Positions 46,901 to 57,985 are shown, counted from the first letter of the stretch. The stretch: 64,000 bases of DNA from Icerya purchasi (GCA_039619475.1 CM077115.1:593303643-593367642); one strand, 5' to 3'. The notes: generated by a model not told the origin, from the letters alone. Made by a program: numbers and translations.

Positions 46901-49853
46901 ATATTTGTTGATGCATTAGGGAAATTATAAATTAAAAAGCCGAAAATATTAGGGTGGTACCTTTTGAACAAATATTTGTATAAGGCGATAGTCGCAGCGG
47001 GTATGCATTTTGGAGCAGCCTGCTGCGCGAAATTTTAAGGAAATTATTTTTTCCAGGTAAACAACATATTGTCTCATATTCAGAAATGTTCGAAGTACAT
47101 TTTAAGCCAATGAAAAAAAAAAAGTTGATTTTTCGAAAAATTGTACAGTGGGGGTACCCCTAAGCTATTGTGACAGCTGATTATGTATGTAAATTATTTT
47201 ATATATTTAACTGAAACACTTATTATAATTTTAATCAGTTGACTTATGTACATATTTCCAAATTACAAAGATATGATTTATTTTATAAAAATTATAACTG
47301 CAATGATTTTGGAAGTAGCTTCATAACTATAGTTCTCACTTTTAAAATACACCGGTTGTAATTTTTATAAAGTAAAACATGTCTATTACTAAAAATATAT
47401 AAATAACATGAATTAATGAATACGTGTGCGTGTGTGTGTGTGTGGATGTGCAATTTTTTTTTCTTATAGATCAGCTGAAATTAGGAGTGCCAGTGAGAAA
47501 AATTGTGGAAAACATTCGCATAAAATATAATGATGAATTGAAAAGGAGACACATTATTGATAGGCAAGATGTTTGGAATGTAGCGCGTCAATATCATTTA
47601 ACAGTAAAAAATAGATTACATGACGATGACTACACAAGTGTTGCTTTGTGGGTGAAAGAGAATGAAGAAAAAGATGAGAACCCAGTATTACTATTTAAAA
47701 ATAAGGGTACTCAACACCCACTTTTAAATAATAATGAATTTATGTTGGTGCTCAGTTCTGCAATGCAGAGAGATATTTTGAAACAATATAGTAACAAAAA
47801 AATCTGTATTGACACAACTTTTGGCACAAACGCGTATGGTTTTCTTGTCACTACACTGATGGTAACAAATGAGTATGAAGAAGGTATTGCAGGTGCCTTC
47901 TGCATTAGTACCTCAGTTACGCAAGCTGTGATGAAGGTATTTTTCAATATAATAAAAGAAAAGGTTGGCATATTGAAACCAGAAGTTTTTATGTCTGATG
48001 ACGATAAAACCTACTACGATAGTTGGAAACAGGAAATGGGAGAGGTAAAAAAACGTTTACTGTGCATTTGGCATGTTCTGCGTTGCTGGAAAAAAAATGC
48101 CAATAAAATACCAAATAAAGAACTTCGTGAAGATATATTAAAACAGCTGCGTGCTTTACAACAAGAAAACGATCAAAACAATTTCTTCATTATGATGAGA
48201 AATTTTGTAAATAATATGAATGACCATCCAGGATTATTAAATTTCAAAGAATATTTTATTAATTACTATGCTAATCGCATTGAGATGTGGGCACACTACC
48301 ATAGAAAATCCGCTGGAATAAATACAAATATGTTTTTGGAGTCCTTCCATCGCCACTTAAAATATATATATTTACATGGAAAACGAAATAGAAGGCTAGA
48401 TACATTAATAGACGCCTTAATGAAACAGGTTGCGGATAAAGTATTGGAAAAAAATATAACAGATATTAGAAGGAAAGGTACGTACCGCATACATGAAGTA
48501 CATCGATGCCATAAAAAAGGGCTAGAAATTCCTAAAAGTGGTATAGTTTGGAATAATGAAATTCAAAATTGGATTGTAAATTCGAAGTATTCAGTAAAAC
48601 AAATATATAGAACATGTAACCAATGTAAATTGCAATGCACTGCATGTAAAGTGTGTCGTCATATGTTTGTCTGTAACTGCTTCTACTATGAATATAAAAA
48701 TGGACTTTGCAAACATATACATGCAGTGTGCATTCATTTTGTATTACAAGATGACAGTACAGAAGTATATAAAGAAGATGTATCTGCCATAAAAAAATTG
48801 AAGACAGCACTAAAGAGTAATAAAAATGGCAGCAGTGTATCAGAAATACATGAAATGGCTGTTGCTATCCAAAAAATAACTCAAAATAAAAATGCATCTT
48901 TTACTGATCATGAGTTGGCAAAATGCAAGCAATATTTACAAAATGTGTTGCAAATTTTATCAAAAACTAACAATGATAGTAATGATCAGAAATTACCCAA
49001 AAGTTGCACACCACATAATAAAAAAGTTGAGCACCAACATAGATGGGAGTATACAAAAAAGAAAGTAACAAAGGAAGTATTTGATAAAAGTGAATCAAAA
49101 ATAATTAAAGAAAGGCTTATGACTACACTTCCTAGTATCTCCTTAATTAAACACGATCACTGTTATTTGGCTAAAGACAGATTTTCCAAAGAAATAATTA
49201 AAAAAGTGGAGCTGAAAAAAGTTGTAATTAGTTCTGCAAACAATATTATAAAAACATATCATTTGCAGTCTCTGGAACCAAAATTAAACAACAAAGAAAA
49301 GAGCCAAATACAATTAATAGATCGAGGTTTCAATCCTGGATGGCTTTATGATTGTATTATAGATGAATATGCCCGTACATTATGTAACCAGGCTAATAAA
49401 GGCTATGTTGTGCATAGCGATTTTACACAATTAATATCACGAGCACCAGAAATTGTAAGAAATCAAATTACAAATGTCCTTCTTGCTGAAATAGCATTCA
49501 TTCCCAGTAATCCAACTAATGATCATTGGCTTTTATTAGTTGTAACACCAACAGATAAGGAAATACGTATACTTGACTCGATGAACAAGAAAGGACATGA
49601 AAATCAATTGGAAAATGCAAACAAACATATACAATATTACTTAAAATCCTGGCAAAACGCATTATCCTCTGTAAGTGGCGATGTGGACTGGAATTTGATT
49701 TATGGAGATTGCAGCACACAATCTGATAATAACAGCTGTGGAGTATATGTGTGCTGGTATATAGACCAGATTTTAAAAGGCAGATCAGTTACAGAATTTG
49801 TTGATGTATACACATATAGAAGGAAGATATATATGGCACTAACAGATCAATAA
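40913..49853 (+). CDS. MULE transposase with WRKY/GCM1-like, D-D-E, SWIM and Ulp1-like protease domains (911 aa)
   Basis: Exons 40,913-41,126, 41,240-41,377 and 47,470-49,853 join in phase (GT-AG introns of 113 and 6,092 bp) to 911 codons. Residues about 30-115 form a WRKY/GCM1-like zinc domain with C47, C75 (CPAHM), H96 and H99 and the typical KELSHITMS end. A linker DQLKLGVPVRKIVENIR follows at the last junction. The MULE RNase H-fold core has D232 (CIDTTFG), D294-296 (FMSDDDKTYY), the intervening C316-x2-H319 (CIWH) and E408 (FLESFHRHLK). A SWIM finger is at 519-533 (CNC...CKH). The C-terminal domain (about 685-911) shows H803 (NDHW), D820 (ILDS), Q868 and C874 (NNSCGVY), the order of Ulp1/SENP C48 peptidases. 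Transposase would cut at the terminal repeats. The protease may deconjugate SUMO-like modifiers from itself or host chromatin proteins (inference). The 795-codon last exon has no stops. An upstream extension to 47,424 reads through the acceptor and is not the real start. Confidence 0.85.
41127..41239 (+). other. Transposase intron 1
   Basis: Donor G|GTAAGTT after 41,126 and acceptor TATAG before 41,240. It splits a glycine codon between the CRI and AMCPAH segments of the WRKY/GCM1-like domain, restoring the zinc-ligand order. Confidence 0.8.
41454..41505. repeat. Palindromic (CA)n(TA)n(TG)n microsatellite
   Basis: ATATACACGCACACACACAT is followed by a TA run and then its near-complement ATGTGTATGTGCGTATAT, so the whole tract can fold as a hairpin. 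Confidence 0.8.
42684..42795. repeat. 112-bp imperfect palindrome (foldback)
   Basis: AATATGTATGTGCA at 42,684-42,697 is the exact complement of TGCACATACATATT at 42,782-42,795. Inner blocks ACATACAC / GTGTATGT and GATCATA / TATGATC continue the pairing toward the centre. It may be a minimal MITE or a cruciform; no protein is encoded. Confidence 0.75.
43050..43187. repeat. Tandem 29-bp A-rich repeat
   Basis: About 4.5 copies of GAAACAAAAATAAGAGAAAT plus AGAAAAAAA. The repeat generates a spurious F-rich open frame on the - strand (43,006-43,200). Confidence 0.85.
44758..47164 (-). mobile_element. Nested 2.4-kb Mutator-like element inside the transposase intron
   Basis: The left end CTTAAGGGGTTACATCACTG (44,758) and the reverse complement of the right end CTTAGGGGTACCCCCACTGT (to 47,164) are imperfect inverted repeats. 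CTAT occurs directly outside both ends (44,754-44,757 and 47,165-47,168). The left end matches the terminus of the element at 20,377-20,396. The 45,660-46,480 transposase remnant lies inside on the - strand. A 4-bp duplication is shorter than the 8-11 bp typical of MULEs, so either the CTAT match is chance or this family belongs elsewhere. Confidence 0.65.
45660..46480 (-). pseudogene. Mutator-like transposase remnant of the nested element
   Basis: The - strand reads, N to C, FRIVSTGKIVDVEVKSK (about 46,335-46,400), a frame change, then GECLANQEGSSSKMEVDAVV (46,210-46,270), YANYITDGDSKTFKG (46,115-46,170), ECINHMPNRMGTRLRKLKKT and KGLGRKGKLIGKLIDQLAIYY (45,955-46,080). Further frame changes then give IRNTRSAQSWCDWKK-like and PIYKDLSRDDLL-like pieces (45,690-45,860). 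This is the order of the animal mutator-like transposase domain I associate with Pfam PF20700. The YITDGDSKTF aspartate is retained, but the N-terminal part is missing and at least three frame breaks are present. A 115-codon frame survives at 45,883-46,230. It is parallel to the fragment at 19,340-20,060. Confidence 0.75.
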
Positions 49854-50019
49854 TAAAGGTAATTTTTTTAAACTATGACGTACTTTTCCTATAACAATTA
49901 TTAAAAAATACTAATTATTAATTTTAATAAGTAGGTTTCATGTAAAACTTTCTATTTTTAGGTTTCATCCTGCATTTGATCCAGTTTTAAATAAATGAAC
50001 GGAGGGTTTATGAAATGCC

Positions 50020-50165
50020 GTACGGTCATTAAACCCAATGATGGGAAATTCTCAAACCTGCACTGTTGCAGGCGGGGACCGAGTGTGCGCCGGTATAAGC
50101 AAACACCTTAATCTTTGGATTAAGCAAGGGCATCGCTGTGTCCTTGGAATAAGAAATTATTCCTA
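50020..50165. ncRNA. Hairpin-chain segment, candidate structured RNA
   Basis: Consecutive small hairpins fill this segment: CCTGCA-CTGT-TGCAGG (50,057-50,072), ACCG...CGGT (50,078-50,094), CTTAATC-TTTG-GATTAAG (50,107-50,124), GGGCA...TGTCC with one G-U (50,128-50,143) and GGAATAA-GAAA-TTATTCC (50,146-50,163). The palindrome CCGTACGG lies upstream at about 50,018-50,025. Three stems are perfect with tetraloops. It does not match any snRNA, tRNA or snoRNA I know. A 39-codon frame starting MNGGFMKCRTVIKPNDGK (about 49,996) overlaps it as an alternative explanation. Confidence 0.4.
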
Positions 50166-50392
50166 AAATCGGTGTGCAACAATTCTAGTGCTGTTTTCAT
50201 AGATTATTTGCAATGATTATGTTGGAGTTGCCAAAAAAACCCAATGAGAGATCTGAAGATCCATTATAAAATTCAGTCCATGTATGTAATTATTATTTAG
50301 TATAATTTTTTACGATGAACCTCTTTGTTTTATTTAATTAATTTCTATGTAATTTTTTTTTGACCAGATTACATTTATTATTATTATTATAG

Positions 50393-50477
50393 GCTAACAA
50401 GAAAATAATCCCTTAGTAGTGAAGCATGCTGAGAATCCGAACAGGGAATAGAAGCTCTATTATGGAATAAATCTCAG
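50393..50477 (+). repeat. Exon-like 85-bp tandem unit, copy 1
   Basis: Bounded by TATAG| and CTCAG|GTATT. It shares a long identical block (ATCCCTTAGTAGTGAAGCAT and on) with copy 2 exactly 200 bp downstream. One frame reads NPLVVKHAENPNRE followed by a stop. It ends with a GAATAAAT signal. Confidence 0.6.
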
Positions 50478-50592
50478 GTATTAAATTCCTACACTATGTA
50501 ATACAGGGGTGTTTAAAATAAAAATTTTTGTTTTATTTAAATCGCCTTTTTTTAAATTATTTTAATAAGATATTTTTTTGTATTAGTTGTAG

Positions 50593-50677
50593 GCTATCAA
50601 GAAAGCAATCCCTTAGTAGTGAAGCATGCTGAGAATCCGAACAGGGATCTGATGTTCTATTATCGAATAAATCTCAT
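50593..50677 (+). repeat. Exon-like 85-bp tandem unit, copy 2
   Basis: The same length as copy 1, bounded by TTGTAG| and CTCAT|GTATGT. The frame reads NPLVVKHAENPNRDLMFYYR without the stop of copy 1. The flanking intron-like DNA (TTTTATTTAATTAATTT and CCAG.TTACAT) is also duplicated, and the end of the 49,962-50,281 block is a more diverged third relative. Confidence 0.6.
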
Positions 50678-50999
50678 GTATGTCGTTATTCTTATACTGC
50701 ATGATAAAGAAGTGTTTACAATATTTTTTTTTTTTTTTGTTTTATTTAATTAATTTTCTGTAAATTATTATTTTAACCAGGTTACATGTTCTTTATTATT
50801 TATGGCCTGGTTACTACATGCGTTTGCCAAAAAAGCCTGAGGGGGCAAGGCAGGAACCTCCACGTGGTGCCTCTGGACAGCAAATGTAGAAGAAAGAGTT
50901 TTGTAAATTTCATTGAATTAAAGCTGACCAATCCTGCCACCATAAACATATTTAAAGAAAAAAAGCAAGTAAAAAATTTTTCACATTGATTTTATAATA

Positions 51000-51760
51000 T
51001 TGATACGGATTCGGTATTTACAGCGCTATCTAGCGATGATGTCGAGCTAGAAATTATTCTCTGGCTAAAATTATTTATTTTCAATCTCAGCATTGTCGCA
51101 TTGTTCGTTGTCGGTGGGGAATACGGCCGGGACATTTATACGGCCGACTTTGTAATTTCCGATTCTTCCGAATTTTTGGGCACGGGTATTAGGGGTTGTG
51201 TATGTGTCCTGGTGTGTGCGGTCTGCGACAGCAGGGTCGCGCTACTGCCAGCGGCATGAGCCGTGAGAATGAAGGAATAGTGTTTATATATGTGTGTGTG
51301 TAATCTGGTCGATTTCGCTAATTTTTAAGGATTTCGGTAATTTACCGTTAGTTTATAAGTGATTATCAGGCCGATCTGTCTAGAAAAGTCGCCGATAGTT
51401 ATCGTTTGTACACATATCCAATCCGCTGGAGTAATATCAATCGGCGGTTTTCGCAGCCGTTTATAGTAGTTATGGCAGTTTTTATGTACAATTTTGTTTT
51501 TCTAAGTGCTATACCGTCGTTAACGATGAAGATTTCAATTGACAAAGAAAACATCGGGGGAAAGAAAGCTCCTATTAACCCGTATTGAGAATCCAGAAGA
51601 GAAGGATTTGTTTCAATATAAATTGCTTATAAAAAATTAAGAATAGACGTTTATTTATTCACCTTTAGTATGATAACTACAAATTTAAATTCAAAATATA
51701 ATTTAAGGTACGTTGTTTAATTTTTTTTTTAAATTTATTTACATTATGTTTTATTTACAG
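51000..51760 (+). other. Less AT-rich patch with an unrecognised 60-codon frame
   Basis: Bases 51,050-51,260 are distinctly less AT-rich than the surrounding element. The frame 51,406-51,588 (ending MKISIDKENIGGKKAPINPY) has a hydrophobic middle (FIVVMAVFMYNFVFLSAI) that could be one membrane segment. Its 3' edge (TGAGAATCCAGAAGAG) resembles the tandem-unit core TGAGAATCCGAACAGG. No function is assigned. Confidence 0.3.
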
Positions 51761-51830
51761 ATTTCGTATGGCCTGCCACACTGTTCTTTGGGGTCCGTAT
51801 ATGGAATAAAGTTTTGTGATGTGAATTGCT

Positions 51831-54800
51831 GCTGTTTATTATTTAATTAAACATATATATTTTATTTTAATTTTAAGTCACAGTTGTAACTTACTAACTC
51901 AAAAATTTCACGTTTGCTAAATGTGTAATTTATTGTGATTTATTTTTTCTACAGATTTATACTAAAAGAATTATTTATGTACTGTAATTTACACTTTTGT
52001 AACAACCTAAAGTATTTCAAAAATTTTTTTACAACAAACATATTTCATTCACTTTTGAAAATTTTATCATTTCATTAGTTTCATAGTGTAGATCTTTTAA
52101 TTGTATTTAATTTCATAATGTGTTTTTTACATATATTCTATATTTTGTTAATCATTTTTATAAGTCTGCTATATTTCTTAGTAGAAAAGGTGTATGTACT
52201 ATAAATCTCCAGTGTATTCATATGATTTAACTGTGTATTATATATCTTTAAAACAAGGTCAATCAAGCATTATGTCTCATGGGCTAAAGATTCTGTGTAT
52301 TAAATTAAAGATAACTATGATTTACATTTACATAATGTTAAATTCAAAATAAAGAAATCTGCTTTTTCGTGCCGCAAATAAGGATAAACACGCTTTTTAA
52401 ATCTATTTTTCCGATTTCGGAAATTTCAATAAGAAAACGGAATATGGTTTTGTTCTCGACTAATAGCGATCTTCCTATCAATATATCATATGCTGAGGGA
52501 AAAAATATTTTTTGCAAACATTTCAAGTTTAGACGCCTGGAGGGCCTAAATATAAAGCTGTAAGCTCAGCTATAGTTTTTTTATAATGTAGTCCTTCATG
52601 TATATATTTGAGATACGTTTTGGTTTTCCCAACTGTTTTATTTGAGCTATTATTTATGGGAATATCCTTTTTTTTTTTGTTGTTGTTTTTGTCCTAAAAG
52701 GAAAGGTTTAAATTATTTTTTAACTATAACCTTTTGGTTTTATGAAAGAACTTTTGCGTTTTGTTTTATATTTCGTATTTCAATTTTAAAGGGCTATCTG
52801 GTGATGAATTGTTAATTATTAGATGATTTTTGAGATTGTTATAAATTCCATATATATTCTCGGCGGTTTTTTCAGTTTTATGCTACCGGCAGTAATCGAC
52901 TACCTTGAAATTATAGATTATCTTAAAGAAAAGTTAAGTTGTAATTTTTGATCCAATTTTGAAGTTTATAAGTCAAACTGTGAAGTGTCGATATTTATTT
53001 GATATTTTTGTTGTTTCTGAACTGTCTTATTAGAATTCCAACATTATACATGTACAGAATTCTAAAAATAATTTAACAGTTTCAACCAAAATTATTTATA
53101 ACAATTTTTAATACAATTATTACTAATATTCGAATTTATTAACACAAAACAAATTAATTATTGCTGTATTTTTAAAATTTGATAAACTATTTGAAACTAT
53201 TTCTGGTTACAATCTTTAAGAGAACTATTTTATTTTGATCTCAGTTGAAATGTTACTACCAAATGTAAAACTAACATCTTTGAATTAATTTTAGTAATAA
53301 TTTCTTTCAAATTTATTTCATGAATGCAGATAAATCTTAGCCGTGCGGGGAATAATATATAAAATTATAATCAAAAAAAAACAAACGATAAATGGGATAT
53401 ATTATACTGTAAGAACTAACTTAAACATTTTAAATAATTCTTAACATTTAATAATTATGTTTTTGTTATATGCAGATTAAAAGCATCTCAATTTTCACCT
53501 ATCTGTTTATTGTGAATATAATAAATAGGAAAAAGACACTGGCCTAAAATAAAAAATTGTAGTTTATATTTCTCTTCACAATGAAATTCCTGTAACAGAA
53601 TGGCAATTTTCAATTCGATGTAGAATAATTCAGCAGCTGACTTTGAAGTTGTAGTTTTAGACATTAAAATAAAAAAGTTTTTTCAGGGGTTGCTACTGAA
53701 TTCAACCTACAACAAAGCATACATGATAAATTGAACGATTACAGAACATAAATAAATAAAAAAGCAATGTATATTTACTTTCTTCAAATTAAAATTAATT
53801 TCTGAGCAGTTGAGTAAATAAAAAAACAATCTAAAATAATTGAACAGTAGAAGGATGGGAAGGTAATATTTTAATAATAGATTTAATCTAAATATAAATA
53901 TTTGAAATTTTTTTGTACACTGTTTTAAGTAATAACTATAAAACTTCGTACAATGTATTGTAAGAGTCCCTTAAATAGGAACTTGTCAGATCGACATTAC
54001 TCCAATTTGTTCCATTAGTAGTCTGAACAATGATCCTGATATTTGCAATCCTTTCATTATTTTGAATCGGATCACACTTAAATTTTGGTAATCAATGCGT
54101 AAGAAATGAATCCTAAAGTAAAGAATAGCACAAATTAATATAAACAAAAATTTTTTTTTAGTGGAAAATTTGTGCAATTGTCTAACAGATGCTTTAATAA
54201 ATGTTACGAAAATGAAACTCTGAAACAAGAGAAAAGTAAATAAAATGTTAAAGGTTTAATTTTTTTTGTAGGCTATTTTTTAATAGAAAATGTTAATTAC
54301 TTTCATGTATTTATTTTGCAAAGCTCTATACCTTCATCGGGTATAATTTGATTTTAAACTAGCGATTTATAGCGTAAAATAAGAAATCTGCAATTAAGAC
54401 TCAGATATACGTTTTCTATTCTGCATTTTAAGTAAAATAAATGTTCTCAATCCTTAAAATAATTTATAATAACGTAGGAATTAATTTTTATAATATAAAA
54501 TATCCATGCATTATGTACGATCATAAATTCTAACTGCTGTTACATATACATATAATCAGAGAAAAAATAATTTGTTTCATATATTGCCTCAAAAATTTGG
54601 TGTTATATTACAGTGAATAATAGCGCCGAACAGGTTATAGAAACGAGAGCTGCTGTAAGTGGAATAAGTGCATAAAACTATAGGTTAATTTTTATCCAAT
54701 ATTAAAACCAAAATTTGTTATTAAAGTAAATTATGGCTTATAATGACAGCTAAACATGTAGTTTTAAAAGTTTATAGACGAATTTAACTGAAATCTTCAT

Positions 54801-54889
54801 TCGATTTTTTTTCTTAAAAATGGAAAAAGATGACAAAAGACTAATACTAGTATTAAATAATAAGTCACCAGTCAGATTTTAATGAAATA
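51831..54889. other. AT-rich filler of the MULE 3' half
   Basis: Apart from the small frame at 52,369-52,563, no recognisable gene is present. Open frames such as 53,986-54,228 (-) are AT-driven. Confidence 0.45.
52369..52563 (+). CDS. Small unrecognised ORF inside the MULE
   Basis: A 64-codon frame reads SIFPISEISIRKRNMVLFST, DLPINISYAEGKNIFCKHF and KFRRLEGLNIKL. The composition is balanced and less AT-biased than nearby incidental frames, and a frame on the opposite strand is also open. A splice-acceptor-like TAAG precedes it. It may be a cargo exon or chance; no family is recognised. Confidence 0.25.
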   Translation: MPQIRINTLFKSIFPISEISIRKRNMVLFSTNSDLPINISYAEGKNIFCKHFKFRRLEGLNIKL

Positions 54890-55113
54890 CAGTCAGCCAT
54901 ATTAATATTCAGTCACGGCGTTATGAAACAAATGAACGCACTAAACAGATGGAAATGAAGTTATAAAAGTAATTTTTTTTTACATGCATGTATTTAGAGG
55001 ATTTTTCTTTGTGTTATTTTATTTGAAAAATTACAAATGAAGTTTTATTTCTATCTGTTTTGTGGGTTCATTTGTACCACAACGCCGTGGCCGAATATTA
55101 ATGTGCTTGACTG
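54890..55113. mobile_element. Tc1/mariner-type MITE (224 bp)
   Basis: The left end CAGTCAGCCATATTAATATT and the reverse complement of the right end CAGTCAAGCACATTAATATT continue as inverted repeats for roughly 60 bp, including CACGGCGTT and ACAAATGAAC blocks. TA flanks both ends (54,888-54,889 and 55,114-55,115), the target duplication of the Tc1/mariner superfamily. There is no coding capacity. It is nested within the large MULE. Confidence 0.85.
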
Positions 55114-55115
55114 TA

Positions 55116-57985
55116 TATTATCGTGCTCTCATTCCTGATAGTTCGTTAATGCAGCTTCTCCACACTATTCCGCTGTTACGTCTTTAATAAGAAGAAAAAG
55201 GACGGAGGAACTATTCAATCTAAAAAAGCTACTTCATGGCGCTCGGACCGCCGTATCCAACCAAATTATCAGCCTCGCATGATTGACACGAATAAATTCA
55301 ATTGTTAATTAAATAAAATGTATATATTCACATAATTAGACAACGCATAGTTACTCGATGACGAAAGTATTTTGGAACTAGGATCAAATGATCAGAGCAT
55401 AAAACAGGTGACGACAAAAAAATAATGAATATATTAACAACAATTCTTCGACTCGTATTAATTACTAAGATGACGGGCAATAAATTTAATTCGAGTGTTG
55501 ATATGAGTCCGGCGACCACGCATTCGCTTTACCAACGGTAACCGTCTAACTAAAAATGATTTAATCGCCGACGAACCGAAAGTGTCGCTTAAACCCCAGT
55601 GCTACTACATTAGCCATCGGAACTGCACGACCAGTCGCACCAACACATCATCGTGCATACTCTTACATTTATTCTTATCATATGCGTAATTTTGAAAAAT
55701 TACGTCGCTTATAGTCGTCGGGCAGTATCTCCATGTCTAATCTTTGTTTATTTACGTTAGATATCTTGATAGTGTTGGTGCGGCATTGGAATAGGATTTT
55801 AACTTCTCAACCGTTCAAACCATTTAATATGAATTACGTTACTTTACCCAAGAGATACATACGAAAGACTATGCTGTGTACAGATCTAAAAGTATTAAGC
55901 TAAAAATATACAATTCTAGTCACGTTTTTCATTTCTCACAGCATAGTAAAGCCAGAATTCCAAAAGGAAAATCCAGAATTTTATTTACGTTACATCATAG
56001 CAGGATCATGACAATATGTAACCTTTTTGCATAAAAGTCATTAAATTTTTGTATTACATTAACTTGGATTGTTACAGATTTCTTACTATACTAATAAAAT
56101 ACAATTATGAATAGATTGATCCAATTCCAGACTAAATTTGCATTTCACATTAAGCCATTTCCACATTATTGGTATTTTTTGTTTTATGTATACATATGTG
56201 GCTAACACAAAGTTCATAAGCATATTTTATTTCGACCCCATCATAAGCGAATTTTGTTTAGTATGTCTTATCAGTAAGTTTATTCAATAAAAAAAATGTA
56301 AGATACTACTTATTAAAGAAAAAAACTAATATTACTTTACGTTTAGAAAATGAGAAGTTAATTAAAATTTAACAAAACAGTTCAACGTTCCTCATACCAA
56401 AATTTTAAAATTAAAAAAAAAAACAATCGGAAAGAAAAGGTAAAACAGAATAAAGGAAAACTGGTTGAAGTAAATGTACTGAATTTTAAAAACAATTTTA
56501 CATGGATTCAATTTCAATAATGCATTAGTGTTCATACCAGCGAACCAAATTTTACAGAGCAAACTAAAAAATTTGCTGAAAAACTAAGTATACATAATTT
56601 TTGGTGTTCATCTTCATAAATACAGCAGTTTTTTAATTGCTATTGTACTGCCTCTTCAAAAACCACTGTAGAAGCAACCGGTATTCCGAATGTCCGACTT
56701 CAATTTGTTTTGGAATGTTATGCACAAGCAATTCTTTGAGGTTCCAACTTACCCCTTCCATACATCTATCACTGAAATTAAATAATTAGTTTAATAAATC
56801 AAAACTTATTCTGTATATAGACAAAAGTCATTGCATAATTTTCGAAGAAGTATATAATAAACTTGCGCGTCAATGAAAAACGTAATATATACGCGTTATA
56901 CTGATAAGTAACGAAAAAAACTTGTGAAAACGGTCATTAGGACTTCTTAAAAAACTTTTAACGTTTGTTCCATTCTTTTCTAATTAATCAATTTTGTGAT
57001 GTGCCATGACTTTTGGACCACCCTGTATTTTATAAAAGTTTATATCAGAGTAATCATTCAGTAACAGTAAAAGTAAATTTTCAAATTAAACATGCGCTTT
57101 ATTTAATTTCAGGCATAATAATGAACCACTTATTACAACGGTATCACTAATTTCCAGTAATGTTATTATAATTCATTTGCACTGTGTGAAATGATTAAAT
57201 TTTCCTTTAGTGAATTCCTGGCATAAATAATTATTTCAATAGGTTATAATTATTTCTTATTGTACGGAACTTTTATTTATCTCTACTTGGTTACCCATTT
57301 AAAAGTAACATAACATTATTGAATTTGATATTTTACATCACATACAAATTAGTTGCATATATAAAAATCATTTGTAAAATTTGTATTCGGTATAATAAAA
57401 TTACAACTTTACTTATTTATTTCATACATTTACTTTCTCTACTTAAAACATTTGGTATTGATAACAGTTTATTGTGTATATTTTCGGTTATTTTTCATTT
57501 AGTATTATTTTATTAAGTTATGTAAATTTTAATCTTACTGCTTTAAGTAATTCATAATATATTTAATTGAAATCAATGCTTTTGAAAAATTTACACCATA
57601 TTGGAGAATTTATGTTGAAAATTATTCAATAATACAGATATATAATTTTCTTCAAAAATTGCAATTCTATTTCTATTCCCATTTAATAGATAATTTTTCT
57701 AAATAGTTCTGCATAAAATAAAATCCTGCATTATAATTTCATTATACAATAAACAATATATTTTTCAAATTTGTTCTACATATTACTATTAATTATTTTT
57801 AAATGTTTAATTTTTAAAAATTTTTATGATGTATAGAAATCTATATACATATTTAAAAAACTAAAATTTATTTTCATGGATTAATATTTTGCTGTCAGTT
57901 ATTGTTTTTTAAAAAGGAAAACAATTTAAAATATATTTATTTCATTAACAATTTTATTGCATCTAATAACTGTTAAATAAATTAA

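Larger units (their letters stand above)
41378..47469 (+). other. 6.1-kb transposase intron 2
   Basis: Donor G|GTAACT after 41,377 and acceptor TTTTTTTTCTTATAG before 47,470 restore an aspartate codon at the start of the DQLKLGVPVRKI segment. The intron holds palindromic microsatellite DNA (41,454-41,505), a 112-bp palindrome (42,684-42,795), a 29-bp tandem repeat (43,050-43,187) and a nested transposon (44,758-47,164). Without the nested element it would be about 3.7 kb. Confidence 0.8.
49854..51830 (+). other. Putative spliced 3' region of the element transcript
   Basis: Directly after the transposase stop, AAG|GTAATT (49,858-49,863 region) looks like a donor. Downstream, AG...GT-bounded blocks follow: 49,962-50,281, 50,393-50,477, 50,593-50,677, a block starting after CCAG at about 50,781, and a last block after TTTACAG at 51,761. 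An AATAAA signal lies at 51,805-51,810. Splicing 50,677 to the 50,781 block keeps a frame open through MRLPKKPEGARQEPP to a TAG near 50,887. No known domain is recognised. The exon model is inferred from splice-like signals only. Confidence 0.35.

Noticed and set aside
47424..47469. N-terminal MCVCVCV extension of the long transposase frame
   Set aside because: It is the translated (TG)n and polypyrimidine tract of the intron end. The acceptor at 47,468-47,469 joins in phase to the exon ending at 41,377.
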